Position numbers and translations under genes: made by a program
DNA from: Rallus limicola
Taxonomy: Eukaryota; Chordata; Aves; Gruiformes; Rallidae
NCBI GenBank assembly: GCA_022605955.1
Contig: JAKCOZ010000041.1
Span: forward strand, 5,649,001 to 5,713,000
DNA: 64,000 nucleotides
Reading direction: 5' to 3'
In this document: positions 1-12,197 of the stretch, piece by piece
Layout: each line of letters starts with the position of its first letter
Numbering within the stretch: position 1 is the first letter of the stretch
The notes under the pieces: generated by a model
What the model saw: only the letters and a program-made list of their open reading frames with translations
Databases searched by the model: none
Told to the model about the DNA's origin: nothing

Positions 1-3000
1 CTGCACAGCGAGACTTCAGCTTCCCCAGTTCCTGTGCATCACCTACCACTGAAAAGTGGTTCAAGTTTTCAATTATCAAAAACCTCTTCATGTGCACAAG
101 CTCTGCTACTGCAACTGAGCACTCAGTCTTTCATAGATTTTGCTTTCAGTTCTTTTTCCCTGATCCAAAGTCAACCTCTATCTAACCAACTTCCAAGCTA
201 AATACAGGCTGTTGAAATACCTCTGAACACATATCTTCTACTTTTAAGGCATGCTAAAAGGAACTCTGGGAACAAGTTGTGTTCTCCTCTGGAGTCCCTC
301 TCCAATTAGCAGCAAGTCAGTATAAAACCTCTGCATAGTATTAAAAAAGCTTCTTGGCATAGAAAAGGTAATCACTGAAACATTCACAGTAAAATAAATC
401 ATCTATGGTACCAACACTCTTACCTCAAATCTTGCATTCATAAATAAAAATGTTTCTTATTCTTACTGTAAAAAAGGAATAACTTAAGCTTGAGCTTCCT
501 ATCATTAATCCATTTGTGCTGATCTCTAATGTAGCTGGATATTATATTTCTGATCAGCTCTTTTACCCTTTCCATATACCGCACCAATGACATCCACTAA
601 AAGGAGGCAGCGAAATTTGGGGCAAACAGACCCACAGTGTGGTATAAATAAGCATTTCCAACCCACACTAGGAGAGCTCTTCCCTGCATTTAAGGCAGCT
701 GCCAACAATCTGTCAGTACCTTGTAAGCCTAACATTGAATTTATTAGCTATTGCTGGTTGCTAGTGCCAAATCTGCTTAACAAAATCAGCTTGGTGATGG
801 TAGATAATAGCTAGGAAAAAAATAAATAAATTCTATGTCCACAAATATTTCTTATGACAGTTTCTCTTTGCTATCAATAAAGAATGACAGGGCAATAGCT
901 GGGTACGTTGGCCAGGACTTTTAATGTGCTCTCACAGAGCAGATGTTGTTGGGTCCCCTAAAGTGTGCTGTTTTCTAACTTTCATTACAAGTATTTCCAA
1001 AAGGAGTTGGAAGGAAACTGCCACAGTAGGCTGGTCCTGATCTTTCAGTTCCGAATTGTTTCTGGGATCTTCTCTATATAACTTAATCCGAGGTTTGTTC
1101 CTGCAGAGCATTTTGTTGACTGAAGGGGAAAAGGGAAACCTGTTTAGTGAGGGACACAATGCACTACACTGTGAAGTACACGTGGTTTTCAGCTACTTGG
1201 TCCATTTGTGAATGCAGCTTGCAGCCATTCCTCCCTGTGTTGTTGAAAACCTTGCTACATCAGCTTTCTGTAAAGCTCCTGGATGCACTGCCCAGTGGAC
1301 ACACTCTGCTGCCTTCCTCCTCTCATCACATGGTTTGGGTCCACCTTTTAGCTCCCTTTTCCTATTACTTCAAATCTGTGCCTGGGAGGACATCCAAGCA
1401 TCCTTCTGCAAATGCATAGTTGTCAACTATCAACCACAGTGACACAGAGACCTGCAAGATGAGGAGTCATCACCAGCCAAATTCCCCGTGCAAGTGGAGG
1501 CTGGGATATACACAGTGGAGATCATTTGGAGGTGAAGCATTTGTGCTGGAAGGACTTTGCTGAGGAAGAACAAGGTCTTGAAGGAAATGTGGTGCCACAT
1601 GAGTTTTGGGGATGGTGCTCACTGGGGCTGTAGCTTAGGCACTTTCCAAACACATGCAGTGACTGCAGTATTTGCTGAAATGAGGTGCTCCAGCCTGAGG
1701 AGTCCTGCTGGGAGGTTGCTTCAGGAGCAGGCTCAAAGGTCAGCATTGGCTCAAAGTTTAGAGATGGCCACACCAACATAGGACAGGGTTCACAGGACAA
1801 GCTCGTTACAAGTAGGACACAATCTGGTCTAAGTTACTCCAGTGCTCTTCAGGACCCCACTTGCTTCAGCAGTGCTATCTCTGGAACAATTCCCACAATG
1901 AAGGGCAAAGCAGCCACTCATCAGGCACTGCCTGCAGTGCATTGCTTTCTGCTCATTTACAGGGAAGCTCACATGCATAACGTAAGCAAGCTTTTTTGAG
2001 ACCATGGAGGTTAAAGCAAGGCAAAAGCTTGCAAAAGGAAAATGCTCATTGCTACTGAGCATTTAACAGTCCAAAATGTTACAGGGGACTTTTAAAATCA
2101 GATATGGTACTGGCAGAGGTCAGAGACACCTTCTGCTTGTCCTTTACACAGCTCATGATGATGCAGCCTGTAGAGATGAGGCAATAAAAATTCAGTGTTG
2201 TCTAAAAAGGAGCTGGCAAAACCAACCCCAATGCATCAGGGTCTATTAATTAGCTAGTGCTTAACCCTTTGTCACTGAAAGCCAGATCCACAGACAACAC
2301 CATCCCTGCCCCACTCCTGCTCCGAATACTCACTTGGAGTAACAGAGAATCTTGTTTTCACTAAGGCCAAGAGTTTATTTTTCTTATCTTTTTTATTATT
2401 ACTATTTTATGCATATTATAGTAAGTCTCAAAAGCATGAAATCTGCCTAAAATTTAAGAACCATGTACCTTGCAGATAACAGATTAGGCCATCTCCTCAA
2501 ATCTGTGTGATTTAGCACTTCAGATTATGGTGCCATGTGGAAACCTAAAACCGCCAGGCTTTTACAGTGATGCATTAGAGAGAACTTTTTAGCACAAAGA
2601 CAGCATTCCTTATTAAAGAGAACTCTCTTTTTCAACAACTTTGGGATTGTCTTTCTAATTCCATTTGTTATGGTCTAGAATTACTATGGAAACCTAAAAC
2701 AACAGCAGTATTTTCTGACATAGGACCTCCTCACAAACTTGTATCCTCCTGTTCCAACAAAACTTCCAATTTCTTTATCTTAGTTTATTTTAGTTGTAAA
2801 GAAAGAGCGTGTTTTCTCCCTGTCTATTGGAAAAGCCTGGAATTTTGCAAAACAATGACATGGCTGGAAGCTGAAGGTGGTGCTTCAGCCCATGATATAT
2901 ATCTGTAAACAGCACTTACCTGGTATGTCATTTTCACTTGGAATTCAAAATATTTCCTGCTGACTGGAAATAACAAAGAGCTACAGATACATATAAAGAC

Positions 3001-3890
3001 ATACCCAAATTTTAGCTGAGAAACACAAAAAACATATAACACTGTCACCAAGTATTACAGATTGGTCCATCTCACATATTAATACACAATTTCATCTCCT
3101 TCATGAGAACTTCAATTGCCTTTTTCTTCCCATTGATCCAGCAGATGATCCAGATGATTCAGTGGCAAAGTGGAGCCAAACACCCCCAGGTCCTGAATTT
3201 CCAGTTTGAGTGAGAGAATCATCTGCAGGATCAGACTTCAAGAAGATGTATTACAGACAGAAACATGTTTCTAAACACTCTGCAGAGTTTCCAAGACACT
3301 ACTGTACCATTTGATACTCTGACTATTACTGCTAGAGTTTTTCCTGCAGCAGTATGACATGCAATGCTCTTTCACCGATCCCTGTATCACATCACCTATT
3401 CAAACATTGTCCTAAAATACTTATTCTTAAAACATTACTCTCTTTCCTTTCTCTTCATCACCTGCCCCACTCCTTGCCCACGGCGTGCAAATCAGCAGTG
3501 CTGGAACAGGACCATTCATTACACTTCTGAATGAACATATGTGCAATTAGTTTCCATGATGCAGTTGGTAATTTGCATCAAAAAAAGTAGTAGATCCCTC
3601 AAAAATTCTTCTACAAAGCTGGCATTTGAAACATTCTTTGTCAGTTTATTTAAAGACTAATCTCAACGACAAGCCCTTTGAAGGAAACTGTGGCCTCCTG
3701 TTAGCTCTCACGCAGTAGACAGTGCTGTTGGAAACTATGAATACATGACTGTCTTTAATTTTAATGACCATTTCCAAGGGATATTTGAAAGGTGGAATTT
3801 GATACTATTAAGCCTATTTAATATAGTCCAATGTTTTGCAATTGTATCATTATTTACATGAACTATGGGCACCTCTCAAAGCATGGAAGC
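1..3890. other. Unique-looking non-coding DNA, no gene recognised
   Basis: This is AT-rich sequence with short scattered open frames on both strands, none over about 105 codons and none resembling a protein I know. A GC-richer patch at about 1450-2000 is open in several frames, including plus 1685-1999 (104 codons) and minus 1522-1800 (92 codons). Overlapping openness in several frames points to low stop density rather than coding. I see no mobile-element ends. Confidence 0.6.
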
Positions 3891-3897
3891 TCGGCGG

Positions 3898-3926
3898 TAG
3901 AGTTTACAGTATGTCTGTAAACTCTA
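3898..3926. repeat. Perfect 12-bp inverted repeat (hairpin), 5-nt loop
   Basis: The arm at 3898-3909 (tagagtttacag) is the exact reverse complement of 3915-3926 (ctgtaaactcta), with a 5-base loop. It lies about 20-30 bp before the first recognisable CR1 sequence. There is no T-run after it that would suggest a Pol III terminator. Confidence 0.85.
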
Positions 3927-3944
3927 TTATTTTGCTTTATCTAA

Positions 3945-4345
3945 CACTTGTGTGACTGTATCTTGCATTCTGGGTCCAGTTTTGGGTCCCCTGGTTACAG
4001 AAAAGACACTAAAGCTACAGCAGGTTCAACAGAGTGCTACCAGGAGGCTGCATGATGTACTCTGTGATGAGAAGCTGAGGTACTTATTCAGAGTTATTCA
4101 GGATGGACAAGAGACAGCATTGGGACCTGTAAGGATGTCATCAAAAAGATAGATCCTGGTGGGAAAATGAGATGCAGTGGTTGTAAATTGAAATGAAGGA
4201 GATTCCAGATGGATGTACAGAAATAATTTTTCACTATGAGGATGAAGAACAATTGAAAAATGATGCCTGAGGAGGTGGTGGTGTTTCTGTCCATGAAGGT
4301 TTTCTAGCCCCAACTAGAGCAACCTGGTCTGAACTCAGTGTTGAG
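3945..4345 (+). mobile_element. Old 5'-truncated CR1 LINE fragment
   Basis: The segment follows the layout of the CR1 3' region on the plus strand. It starts with a decayed stretch equivalent to 'tgggcccagttttgggcccc', continues through the part that encodes the end of ORF2 (gagaagctgaggtacttattcag), and ends with a poorly preserved 3' UTR (gaggaggtggtggtgtttctg, then a stretch around 4310-4345). No octamer tail is recognisable. It is much more diverged than the copies at 38 and 41 kb, so it belongs to an older subfamily. The short open frame at 3952-4152 lies within it and is a remnant of ORF2, not a gene. Confidence 0.65.
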
Positions 4346-7240
4346 GCAAAGCAAAGGCAGGCAAGCATTTCCTTGAGTCGAGGTGACAGCCCTGTGAGGA
4401 GCTGAGGAACAGCACGGCTACACAAGGATTTTTCTGGCAGTATGTTACAGAATAAGGACCCAGCACACCTGCATGCATCCCCGCTTCATTAGAGAGAGAT
4501 AGACAAGAAGATTTAAGAACATGTCATGGACCTTACTAGATCTAGAAAGTTGGGGTTTGGTTGGGGTTTTGTGGTTTGTTTTTCTAAATGGAATACATTC
4601 TACAACATAGTGGTGCTTGGACTGGGGTGGTACTGGGGAATACCATGGTTTGCTTGAAAGGCATTTGCTTTGCTGCTCTGGTGAATAAACAGGGGAAAGG
4701 AAATTCTTTCAGATTCTACTGAAGAACACTTTGATTGATTAACTTTTTTCTCCAAAGTGTAATAAGCAAACCCTTATGGAGGAAAACTTTTTGCTTTGCT
4801 GTCCCCAACACAAGAATCCATGAGAATGCTGGTCTGCCTCTCGGTGTGTTTATGGAGTAACAGAGGATCGGAGGCTCCAGGAAAAAAACAGAATGTTTCT
4901 TTGAAGAAATAGATGAGAAGGGTTACACATATGATCAGTAAAAGAGTTTTTAGAATGCACAGAATGAATTTTGCGGTTTGTAAAATCCTGACTCTGTGAA
5001 TAATAATTAGTTTATGTATAAATCATACTCAGAAATATTTATGATGAAACTTCCATTCAAAATAAAACAGACAAATGTCTTTAACCTAATGAAATTGCAT
5101 AGTAAATTATTTCCAAGAACATTCCAATGTCAAGGTAACTCACTTAATTATCCATTATCATAGAAACGTAGGCATAATGTTAATTAAAATGAAGGGGCAA
5201 AACCATTTCCATTTTTTATTAAGATCCATTGGCCTCTTGAACAGCTATTAGCCTTGCTTTCAGGGTTAGGTGGAGGACAAAATTTGCCCTGGTAGGCAGA
5301 CCATTGCAAGCCAGTTTCAACAGCTCAGGAACTGCAATGTCACAATGAGAGGCAATTGAAAAACTATCTGCAAGCCATTTGTATTGACAGCACACAGGAA
5401 GCTTTTGTCCGACACCATTATTTCTGCAGTGTACTCTGCAGCTGCAGTGCACAGTCACCTCAAACAATGAAAAGAATTACCCACGCCTGCAGCTGAGAAT
5501 ACAAATATACCTGCACACCGCCGGCAGTTCTCAGCCACATTCTGCAAACAAAATCTTCCAGCAGTATACTTGCCTTAGTCAGAACTTTGTCAGTTTAATT
5601 ATACCACTTGTACATGCAGATATTTATTTTAGGAGTGGATTATCATATGCCGTAGGACATTTTACCTTCAGGGCTGAACAGCAGAGACAAAGGGGAGCAA
5701 GAGGCCTATGTACGTTAGAATGTGCATTATACAGTGATGGTTAAAGTCAACCCCGTAGAGTAGAGTAGCTGTAGAAATAAAATGGCAATTTTGGGAGACT
5801 TTTGGATTCCCTTGTGCCTGTACGTTTAGTTACAGTTCCAAAGGAGATGAGTCCTACATATGTCTAGTACTGCTGTTATAAATCAGCAAAGGTCTTTTGC
5901 TCATTAGCTGCAGATCCACAGAGCACAAAATGCTGCTCTTCCCAGGATAACCACTGCCTACACTGATGTGGCAGGCAATAGTTAAAGCACCAGAACAACA
6001 TCACTACTTGGTTGGTGATATTATTTCACCAAACATGTACATTTGGGACACAAACGCCTATAAAATTTCATTTTACATATCCTCCCCTTGTTTTGCCTTT
6101 CAAAGACTTTTCTAACACTGCAAAAAACAGGACCTGTGTTTTTCCAGTAAAACACTTGCTTAAGATTTGAATGATTGAGGCAGCAGCACTCAGCCTCATG
6201 CGAAACTGAGGTACTGCAAAGAACTAATTTCAGTAATTTTTGTTTTGTTCCACATTTAGTTCCTTACCATTTTATCAAGAAATCCCATTCATTAGTCCAG
6301 AATTACATATAGATTACTACTGTTATTCTTCTGATCTCTAGTTTTCTAGGTATACAGTATACATTGAAATAAAAGGGAAGAGAGACAAGGTTGATGGGGT
6401 CTAATCTTGGTGAATCTCGTAACTTATTGTCATTCAATGGTTCTAGGGTACACACCTTCCATTTTGATTTTTACTGTAACAGTATTTGAAATATATCAAT
6501 GAATACTGTGGGTACTATATACTGTATTACTGAGCAATAAGCACTCTATCTAAAAGTGTTCAGACATATAGAGACTTAAAATTTTATTCATAAAGCGCTT
6601 TCAGATTTTCACTCTATCAAAACATGTTATTGTCAGACTGGCTAAAAACCTGCTCATCTTATGCACATTAATTCCACTCTTATTAACATTAGAGGGGATT
6701 TTCATGAGTAAAGTGTTTCATGAAATTTAAAACATATATTACTTCCTTCAGTCCTTCCAATGGTGAATTATAATTGCTTTAATAATTCAGAATGACATGA
6801 AAAAGAATCTAAGGCAATAACCAACTTGCATGCTACCTACCACATATTGCACTTTTAAAGTAATCAGGGAGAGATTAATTAACCAAATCTTCTTTTTCTG
6901 ACAAAAAAAGAAGACACAGTAGAGGACAACAGAAAGTAACATGGATGTATACCAATGGTTCTAAATAGTTTAAATAATCTTTTTCCATATCCCTGATAAA
7001 TCTCAAAAAAATTCAATGTATCACTAATTTTCTAAATGTCTCTGAATTTTAATTCAGAATTACTCTTCAATATTATCTTACAAAAGTGTGGTTTGTTTTG
7101 CTTTTTTTTGTTTAAATCAAGACTATTAGTTTCCTGCCTCCCTAGAATAAGCTTATGTTTAGGTTAGGGTTTCGCCCCAGTTTTGTACTAAACAAGTTCC
7201 TGGATTTAATTTGGAATCCTGCTAAATTAAGGGGGAAGAG
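4346..7240. other. AT-rich non-coding DNA, no gene recognised
   Basis: This is unique-looking sequence. The longest open frame is an 82-codon minus frame at 5219-5467 with no recognisable similarity. The 6570-6900 part has many TAAT/ATTA cores and could be regulatory, but there is no direct evidence. I see no repeats with identifiable ends. Confidence 0.6.
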
Positions 7241-7266
7241 GTGTGTGTGTGGGGGGGGGGGGGGGG
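7241..7266 (+). repeat. (GT)5 followed by a 16-G homopolymer
   Basis: Positions 7241-7250 are GT repeats and 7251-7266 are sixteen consecutive G. The tract can form G-quadruplex structures, and homopolymer length is unreliable in sequencing. Confidence 0.9.
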
Positions 7267-7980
7267 AGGTGATATAATTTTGTAGCAGAGCACTAACCAC
7301 AGTGTTAAAATAAACAAACCTACATGGGAAATAGAATCTTCTATGGGTTTGGATGCTACTATGCTACAAATACTATTTTGGAATGGACAGCAGTTACAGA
7401 AACAGGAATAGTGCTGAAAAAAGAAATCAAAATTCTAATATGCAAACACACACACAGGGTTTCAACACATGCACACCTCAGGAAGTGCAGGAAAACCCAT
7501 CGGTGAACCTGGAAAGCTGGACTCAAGTAACAACAAACACGCTGAGGCTCAGCTCTCCTCAGCTCTTCACACACCTGCTCAGGCTGCTCTCCAAGCTACA
7601 CAGTTGCTTTCCAACCCTTAGGTTGACTTGTGCAGCGTCTCAAGGGCTTCCTCAGCAGCCGCCCTGTAGCCCACCAAGGTTTGTGGCTAGTGGGCACAGG
7701 CAGCCTCTTGCTGTGTGGTTGGGCACTGTGGTGGAACAGTAGCTTTCTCCTGCCCTGTACAGGATTTGCGCAGCATTTTGTCTCTAATGATCAAGTTAAT
7801 CGCATCTGAAGGATTCTTACAATACTGTGTTTCGGTCCTCAATTTGTAGGATTCCTGTTTCCATGGTTACTAACCCAGTCCACATTTCAAAAGTGCCAAT
7901 GTAAAACAATGATAAAAATGAGCCAACTTTGTGTAACACAAGTCACGGCACATCTAACAACCTTTCTTGTCCTTTCAACC
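7267..7980. other. Unassigned non-coding DNA
   Basis: Downstream of the G-run the DNA becomes GC-richer (about 7500-7760). It contains an open plus frame of 129 codons (7353-7742) and a partly overlapping open minus frame (7359-7574). I recognise no domain in either. A CA repeat sits at about 7446-7456. Confidence 0.5.
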
Positions 7981-7983
7981 CCG

Positions 7984-7999
7984 CCCCCCCCCCCCCCCC
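7984..7999 (+). repeat. 16-C homopolymer
   Basis: Sixteen consecutive C follow 'ccg' and precede 'acgtgtgc'. On the other strand this is a 16-G run, equal in length to the G-run 0.72 kb upstream. Confidence 0.9.
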
Positions 8000-8479
8000 A
8001 CGTGTGCTTTACAAAGCTCTCAAGATTTCTGGCTATACACAGGCAGAGAAACAGCTCTTTTATTGAAAATGCCCAATTATTGGACAAATTTCTTGTCTCC
8101 CCCCCATAAGTAACTTTGCAACTCCCGTATACATCTAACAATAAGGTGCAACAGTTGCTATAGCAACATTAATCTAGGAATAAATAGCACAATATTGCTT
8201 CTGAAACCTTTCAACAGAAGAAAAAAAAAGCAAAAATTAAAAAAAATGAGCAGACTCTGGATTAATGGCATTATTTATTTAGGAGCCTTCATAGACTGTT
8301 ATTTATATTCAAAACCACTAGCTAGTTTTGGTGCAGCATTCTGTCTTCTCCAAATAATCAGGGCTACATCGAATAAACAAGGTATTCTAGTTGCACTAGT
8401 GCTATGATCTCATTTGTCAGAAGGACATGACTGACAGTGTTAAATTGATGGAAAAACACGCTACATACCTTGAGGGCAT

Positions 8480-9540
8480 CAACAGGCTTCAGAGCTCTGT
8501 GTAACCCCACCACGGACTAAGACCCAGGGGCCCAGGAGCTCTCGTTGAGTCCAGGCCCTTGCCCCTACCTATTGCCCGAGCTGGTTTGCAGGCAGACTGA
8601 CATGAAGTTGCCAAATGCCTTGGTGCACTTCTGTTCCAAACAAAAGTGTCCCTTAGCTGGGACTAAATAATCAGAGAGTAAATTCTGCTTTAAACTCCAT
8701 TGCTGAATTTTGTTTCTGTTGCACAGACACTCAGGGTCTGTTTAAAATCAAACCAAACCAACAACCAAACATGGTTGTCGGGAGCTCTGCACAGGGCAGT
8801 GACTGCCAGAGGAACTGAATCTCCTGAACAAGCTCACTAGTGTATGTCCACACCATGCAAGGCATCTCCTGGCCAGGCATGCTGCAATCCCATCTCCAGG
8901 TGGATCAGGTAAGGCCCCCAAACATTGCTTTACTGAATTGTTCTATGCTGCTGGCCTCTGCTCCTATGTGACCACTCCAGTAAACACATGACACCTTTCT
9001 GATCTCAGGCCCCTTGTAAAACATCCAGCTATCCCAACCACGTACAAAGACCTGCTCCCTATGTCACCGCTCTTGCAGCTACAGGACAGCCTGTACTGAC
9101 CGCTCAACAAGTACCTTACATGTGTATAGGTGGGTCACTCTGCAGCAGGAACCCCCAAGGAGAGTCTCTGGGACTGCCAGCTTCTCCACCTGGGGAGTTA
9201 CTCGAGACAGTGAGGTGCTGAGCTGGTGTGTGCACTGCAGGAGCTGCTGGGGGGAATCTGAGACTGTCCAAAATTCTCCCCCAAGAGCAGTCCCAGAGCT
9301 GTTAGTCGCTTTACTGGGAAGGCTGTGAGATGTTCAGTCAATCAAGTCAGGCAAACTTCTCAAACCCTTCCATCTTCTCAGCTGATTGAGCTGGGGAGTT
9401 CCTGCCGCACACAATGTGAGGACTGAAGAGCAGCGAGCATGCACACAGGCACAGCCCTGAGGCCAGCTACAGCCCAGCCCTTGTCACAGCACCAGCCTGA
9501 ACGCTGGCCTTGCTTCCAACTCAGAGTAATTGCCATAGCT
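8480..9540. other. GC-richer island of unknown origin
   Basis: Base composition shifts clearly towards GC, with phrases such as 'accccaccacggactaagac' and a donor-like site 'cag|gtaagg' near 8906. The sequence resembles a decayed LTR or a non-coding exon in texture, but I could not match ends or a family. The longest open frame is 68 codons (9122-9328). I make no functional claim. Confidence 0.4.
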
Positions 9541-9719
9541 CTCACCACACTTCCTATGCTAATAAAGTAAAATTTAAATAGAACTGGCAGGCTGGAACAA
9601 CTATCACAGTGTTTAACGGAAGTTCAGATTAGATTAATATTTACTGAAGAAGGATCTCAAAGTAATAAAAACTAGAGGTTATGTAAAAATCCACAGCAAA
9701 CTATGGTGAGGAATTCACC

Positions 9720-10178
9720 ATGGATGAATTGTCAGTTATTATGCAACCAAAATTATTCTCAGCATACCAATGGTACAAACAGCACAAGATGGGCACTGTT
9801 ACGATAATTCTGATTGTTATGTTTTGTTGCATTTCATCTGCATTTGCTAAGTCAGTTTTTGTCACTCTGAGTTTCACCCTAAGGCAAACTCCAGGCTCAG
9901 GAACACATTATTACTGGTTTTCCACACGAGAGCATGCACTGGCAGACATCAGTTTGTGCTCAAACTACTGCACTTTCCAAACATCATCTTTTGCACAAAT
10001 ATGCAAAGAGCAATTAGGCAGCTTCATACACAACTTTTCAGAAGCCCAGGAAATGGCAGAGAGATCAGCTTGCACACTTTTCTGCAATAAATCCTCTCTG
10101 CCCATATGTACAAGCAGTAGAGAGAAAAACGTTAAGACAATGAATAAACATTGCAGACAGACACGTTCAAACCACTGA
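9720..10178 (+). other. Uncharacterised 152-codon open reading frame (probably chance)
   Basis: The frame starts at a Kozak-like context (caccATGG) at 9720 and runs 152 codons. The conceptual product has one hydrophobic stretch at about residues 25-43 that could span a membrane, followed by a Cys-containing polar tail. I recognise no family, and there is no promoter, intron boundary or poly(A) signal that supports a gene. Several other frames of 130-150 codons occur in this window on both strands, and one or more of that length is expected by chance in 64 kb. I therefore regard it as an open frame, not an annotated gene. A conserved open frame in related birds, or RNA reads over it, would change this view. 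Confidence 0.12.
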
Positions 10179-11181
10179 GGATTGTGTGTTAAGCATCTTG
10201 TGACCACAGATTAAAAGTGATCATTACCTGAATGTGATCACACACTGAATGTGCCACATTGGACTCAAACACCCAGCATTGTGTGGGAATGCAGGAGTGC
10301 TGGTGTCCCCTCAGTCCCTGAACCAAGTCTTCTGCTCATAATAAGTAATGTAAAGGACACCAGAAAAGTTCCAGAAGGTATGCAAAACAGTTTTCCTACA
10401 TATTTCTGATCCATATAGGCCAAAATTTCTTTCCTGAAAGCCTACAACCCACTGCAAAAGGAAAATCACAATTGCAATATGCTACAGGAAGAAAGCAAGT
10501 TGCAAACTCGAACAAAGAAAGTCGTTCAAGTTGCATGGGGAAGCAGCTCACCCAGGCACACACCAAATCAGGTCACTGCAAACCTTCAAAATACTTGGTT
10601 TCTTTTTTAAAAGGGCTATGTGAAAATTTTGACTTTTTAATAATATTCCAATTTGGAGTGGGAAGTGATCAAAACACTGGATGTTCCACCAGAATTTCTG
10701 ATGAGCTGTTAAGGTAAGTTCAGTATATGCAACATCTCTAAAAGGGACAATATACTGGTTTGTTTGCAGTGAAAGACCAGTTAACCACAAAGAAAAGTAC
10801 CAATTAGTTTTGGAGTGCTGTGGATTTTCAGTCCTTATTAAATTTCTCCAAAGTCTGGATTTTCAGGTTTATACTCTTTTACAAGAGGCAAGAGTAAAAT
10901 GCTGAATCTTGAAGTATTGAAAGAGCTCTACTTTTCTTATTTAATTGCAAAAATACTAATACCAGTGCCTGCCAGTGTTTATACTCTCAGCTGGGGATAA
11001 GATAGAATTCCTAAAGCTGAGAGGAGCAAAAGTAGCCAATGGGGGGAGGAGGGGAGAGGAAAAAAAAAAAGCTACCAAAAAGAAAAGAAATAGCATATGT
11101 AAATTGCCAAGTGAATTAAACAATTGTATTGATTTCATCCCCAGTTCCAAAAGCCCTTGTATCACAGCTCACAAATAAGTA
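10179..11181. other. Non-coding DNA with a purine-rich tract
   Basis: No gene is recognisable. A purine-only tract lies at about 11040-11071 (ggggggaggaggggagagg, then eleven A). A donor-like 'aaggtaagttcag' occurs near 10710, without a convincing exon before it. Confidence 0.5.
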
Positions 11182-11515
11182 AATCATAGGCTCATAGAAT
11201 GATGGGGATTGGCATGGATGATGATCCAGTCCCACCCCTGCCAGAGCAGGATCACCTCAAGCAGGCTGCACAGGACAGCATCCAGGATCACAGGGTTTGA
11301 AGGTCCCCAGAGATAGAGACTCCCCAACCTCCCTGGGCAGCCTGGCTCAGGGTTCTGCCACTCTCCCAGGAAAGAAGTTCCTCCTCAGTGTTAGGGGGAA
11401 CTTCCTCCTCCAGTTTGTGCCCATGGCTCCTTGTCCTGCTCCTGTGGACCACTGAACAGACTGATCCCATCCTCCTGAGCCCAGCCCTCAAGGATTTATC
11501 AGCATTGAATAAGGA
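11182..11515 (-). mobile_element. CR1 LINE fragment, minus strand
   Basis: Read on the minus strand, this is a 5'-truncated CR1. Its 3' tail is at the left (aatcataggctcatagaatg on the plus strand), followed by the usual 3' UTR blocks in reverse (gatgatccagtcccacccc; ccctgggcagcctggctcag; aggaaagaagttcctcctca) and the end of ORF2. The open minus frames here are CR1 remnants. It lies about 45 bp from a second CR1 in the opposite orientation. Confidence 0.88.
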
Positions 11516-11559
11516 AGCTACAAAAACGAAAAGTGCAAGATAACTCTGATAGCAGTCTT

Positions 11560-11785
11560 CCAGTCCCTCGAGAGGCTCCAGGAGAGCTGGAGGGGCTAGT
11601 GCCAAGGACAGGGAGGCCCTGGCACAGGGTGCACAGGGAAGCTGTGGCTGCCCCTGGATCCCTGGCAGGGTTCAAGGCCAGGTTGGATGGGGCTTTGGGT
11701 ACCCTGGGCTGGTGGGGGGTGTGTCTGCCATAGAGGGGTCTGAGGGCCCTTCCCACTCAAACCAGTCTGGGGTTCTATGATACTG
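11560..11785 (+). mobile_element. CR1 LINE fragment, plus strand
   Basis: This 5'-truncated CR1 runs on the plus strand, through 'ccctggcacagggtgcacag' and 'caaggccaggttggatgggg' to a short tail at about 11772-11785 (ggttctatgatact). Its 3' UTR differs from that of its neighbour at 11182-11515 and it has its own tail, so it is an independent insertion. Confidence 0.88.
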
Positions 11786-12055
11786 CTGCAGATCAGACAC
11801 TACTGCTGTGTTGTATGAGGAATTTTAGATACAGTTCTAGCCGATGGCTGTTTCCTGCTTTGTACAGAAGTGCTCTGGGCTTCTTTCTTAAATAAACAAA
11901 GCTCATATTACATTACAGCTCATGCCTATAGAACATGATGTATCTGCAAACACACTGTAAGTTTTCACCACACAGCAGTATGAAGCATGGCATACCATGA
12001 GCAGCGCCAGCGTTAAATGCACTTTGTTGCTTTTCATAGAACTCTCTCACACTCT

Positions 12056-12082
12056 CTCAAACTGTACACTACACAGTTTGAG
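12056..12082. repeat. Perfect 10-bp inverted repeat, 7-nt loop
   Basis: The arm at 12056-12065 (ctcaaactgt) is complementary to 12073-12082 (acagtttgag). Confidence 0.8.
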
Positions 12083-12172
12083 TCTACAACTTTCTGTTGC
12101 ATGATAAAATGCTCTGAAATATGAAATTACCTCAGCTAATATACTTAAGAAAAGCTGGAGCTTTTCAAATAA

Positions 12173-12197
12173 TTTTTTTTTTTTTTTTTTTTTTTTT
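12173..12197 (+). repeat. Poly(T) tract, 25 T
   Basis: Twenty-five consecutive T. On the minus strand this would be a poly(A) tail, but I see no upstream AATAAA or flanking duplication on that strand, so I call it a simple repeat. Confidence 0.85.

Noticed and set aside
7159..7172. Telomere-like TTAGGTTAGGGTTT
   Set aside because: Only about two degenerate units; far too short to call an interstitial telomeric repeat.
8480..9540. A CpG island promoter
   Set aside because: GC-richer but CpG dinucleotides are still sparse; no transcription start features seen.
12173..12197. Poly(T) as the tail of a processed retrocopy on the minus strand
   Set aside because: No AATAAA before it on the minus strand, no target duplication seen, and poly(A) retrocopies are uncommon in birds because CR1 does not use poly(A) tails.
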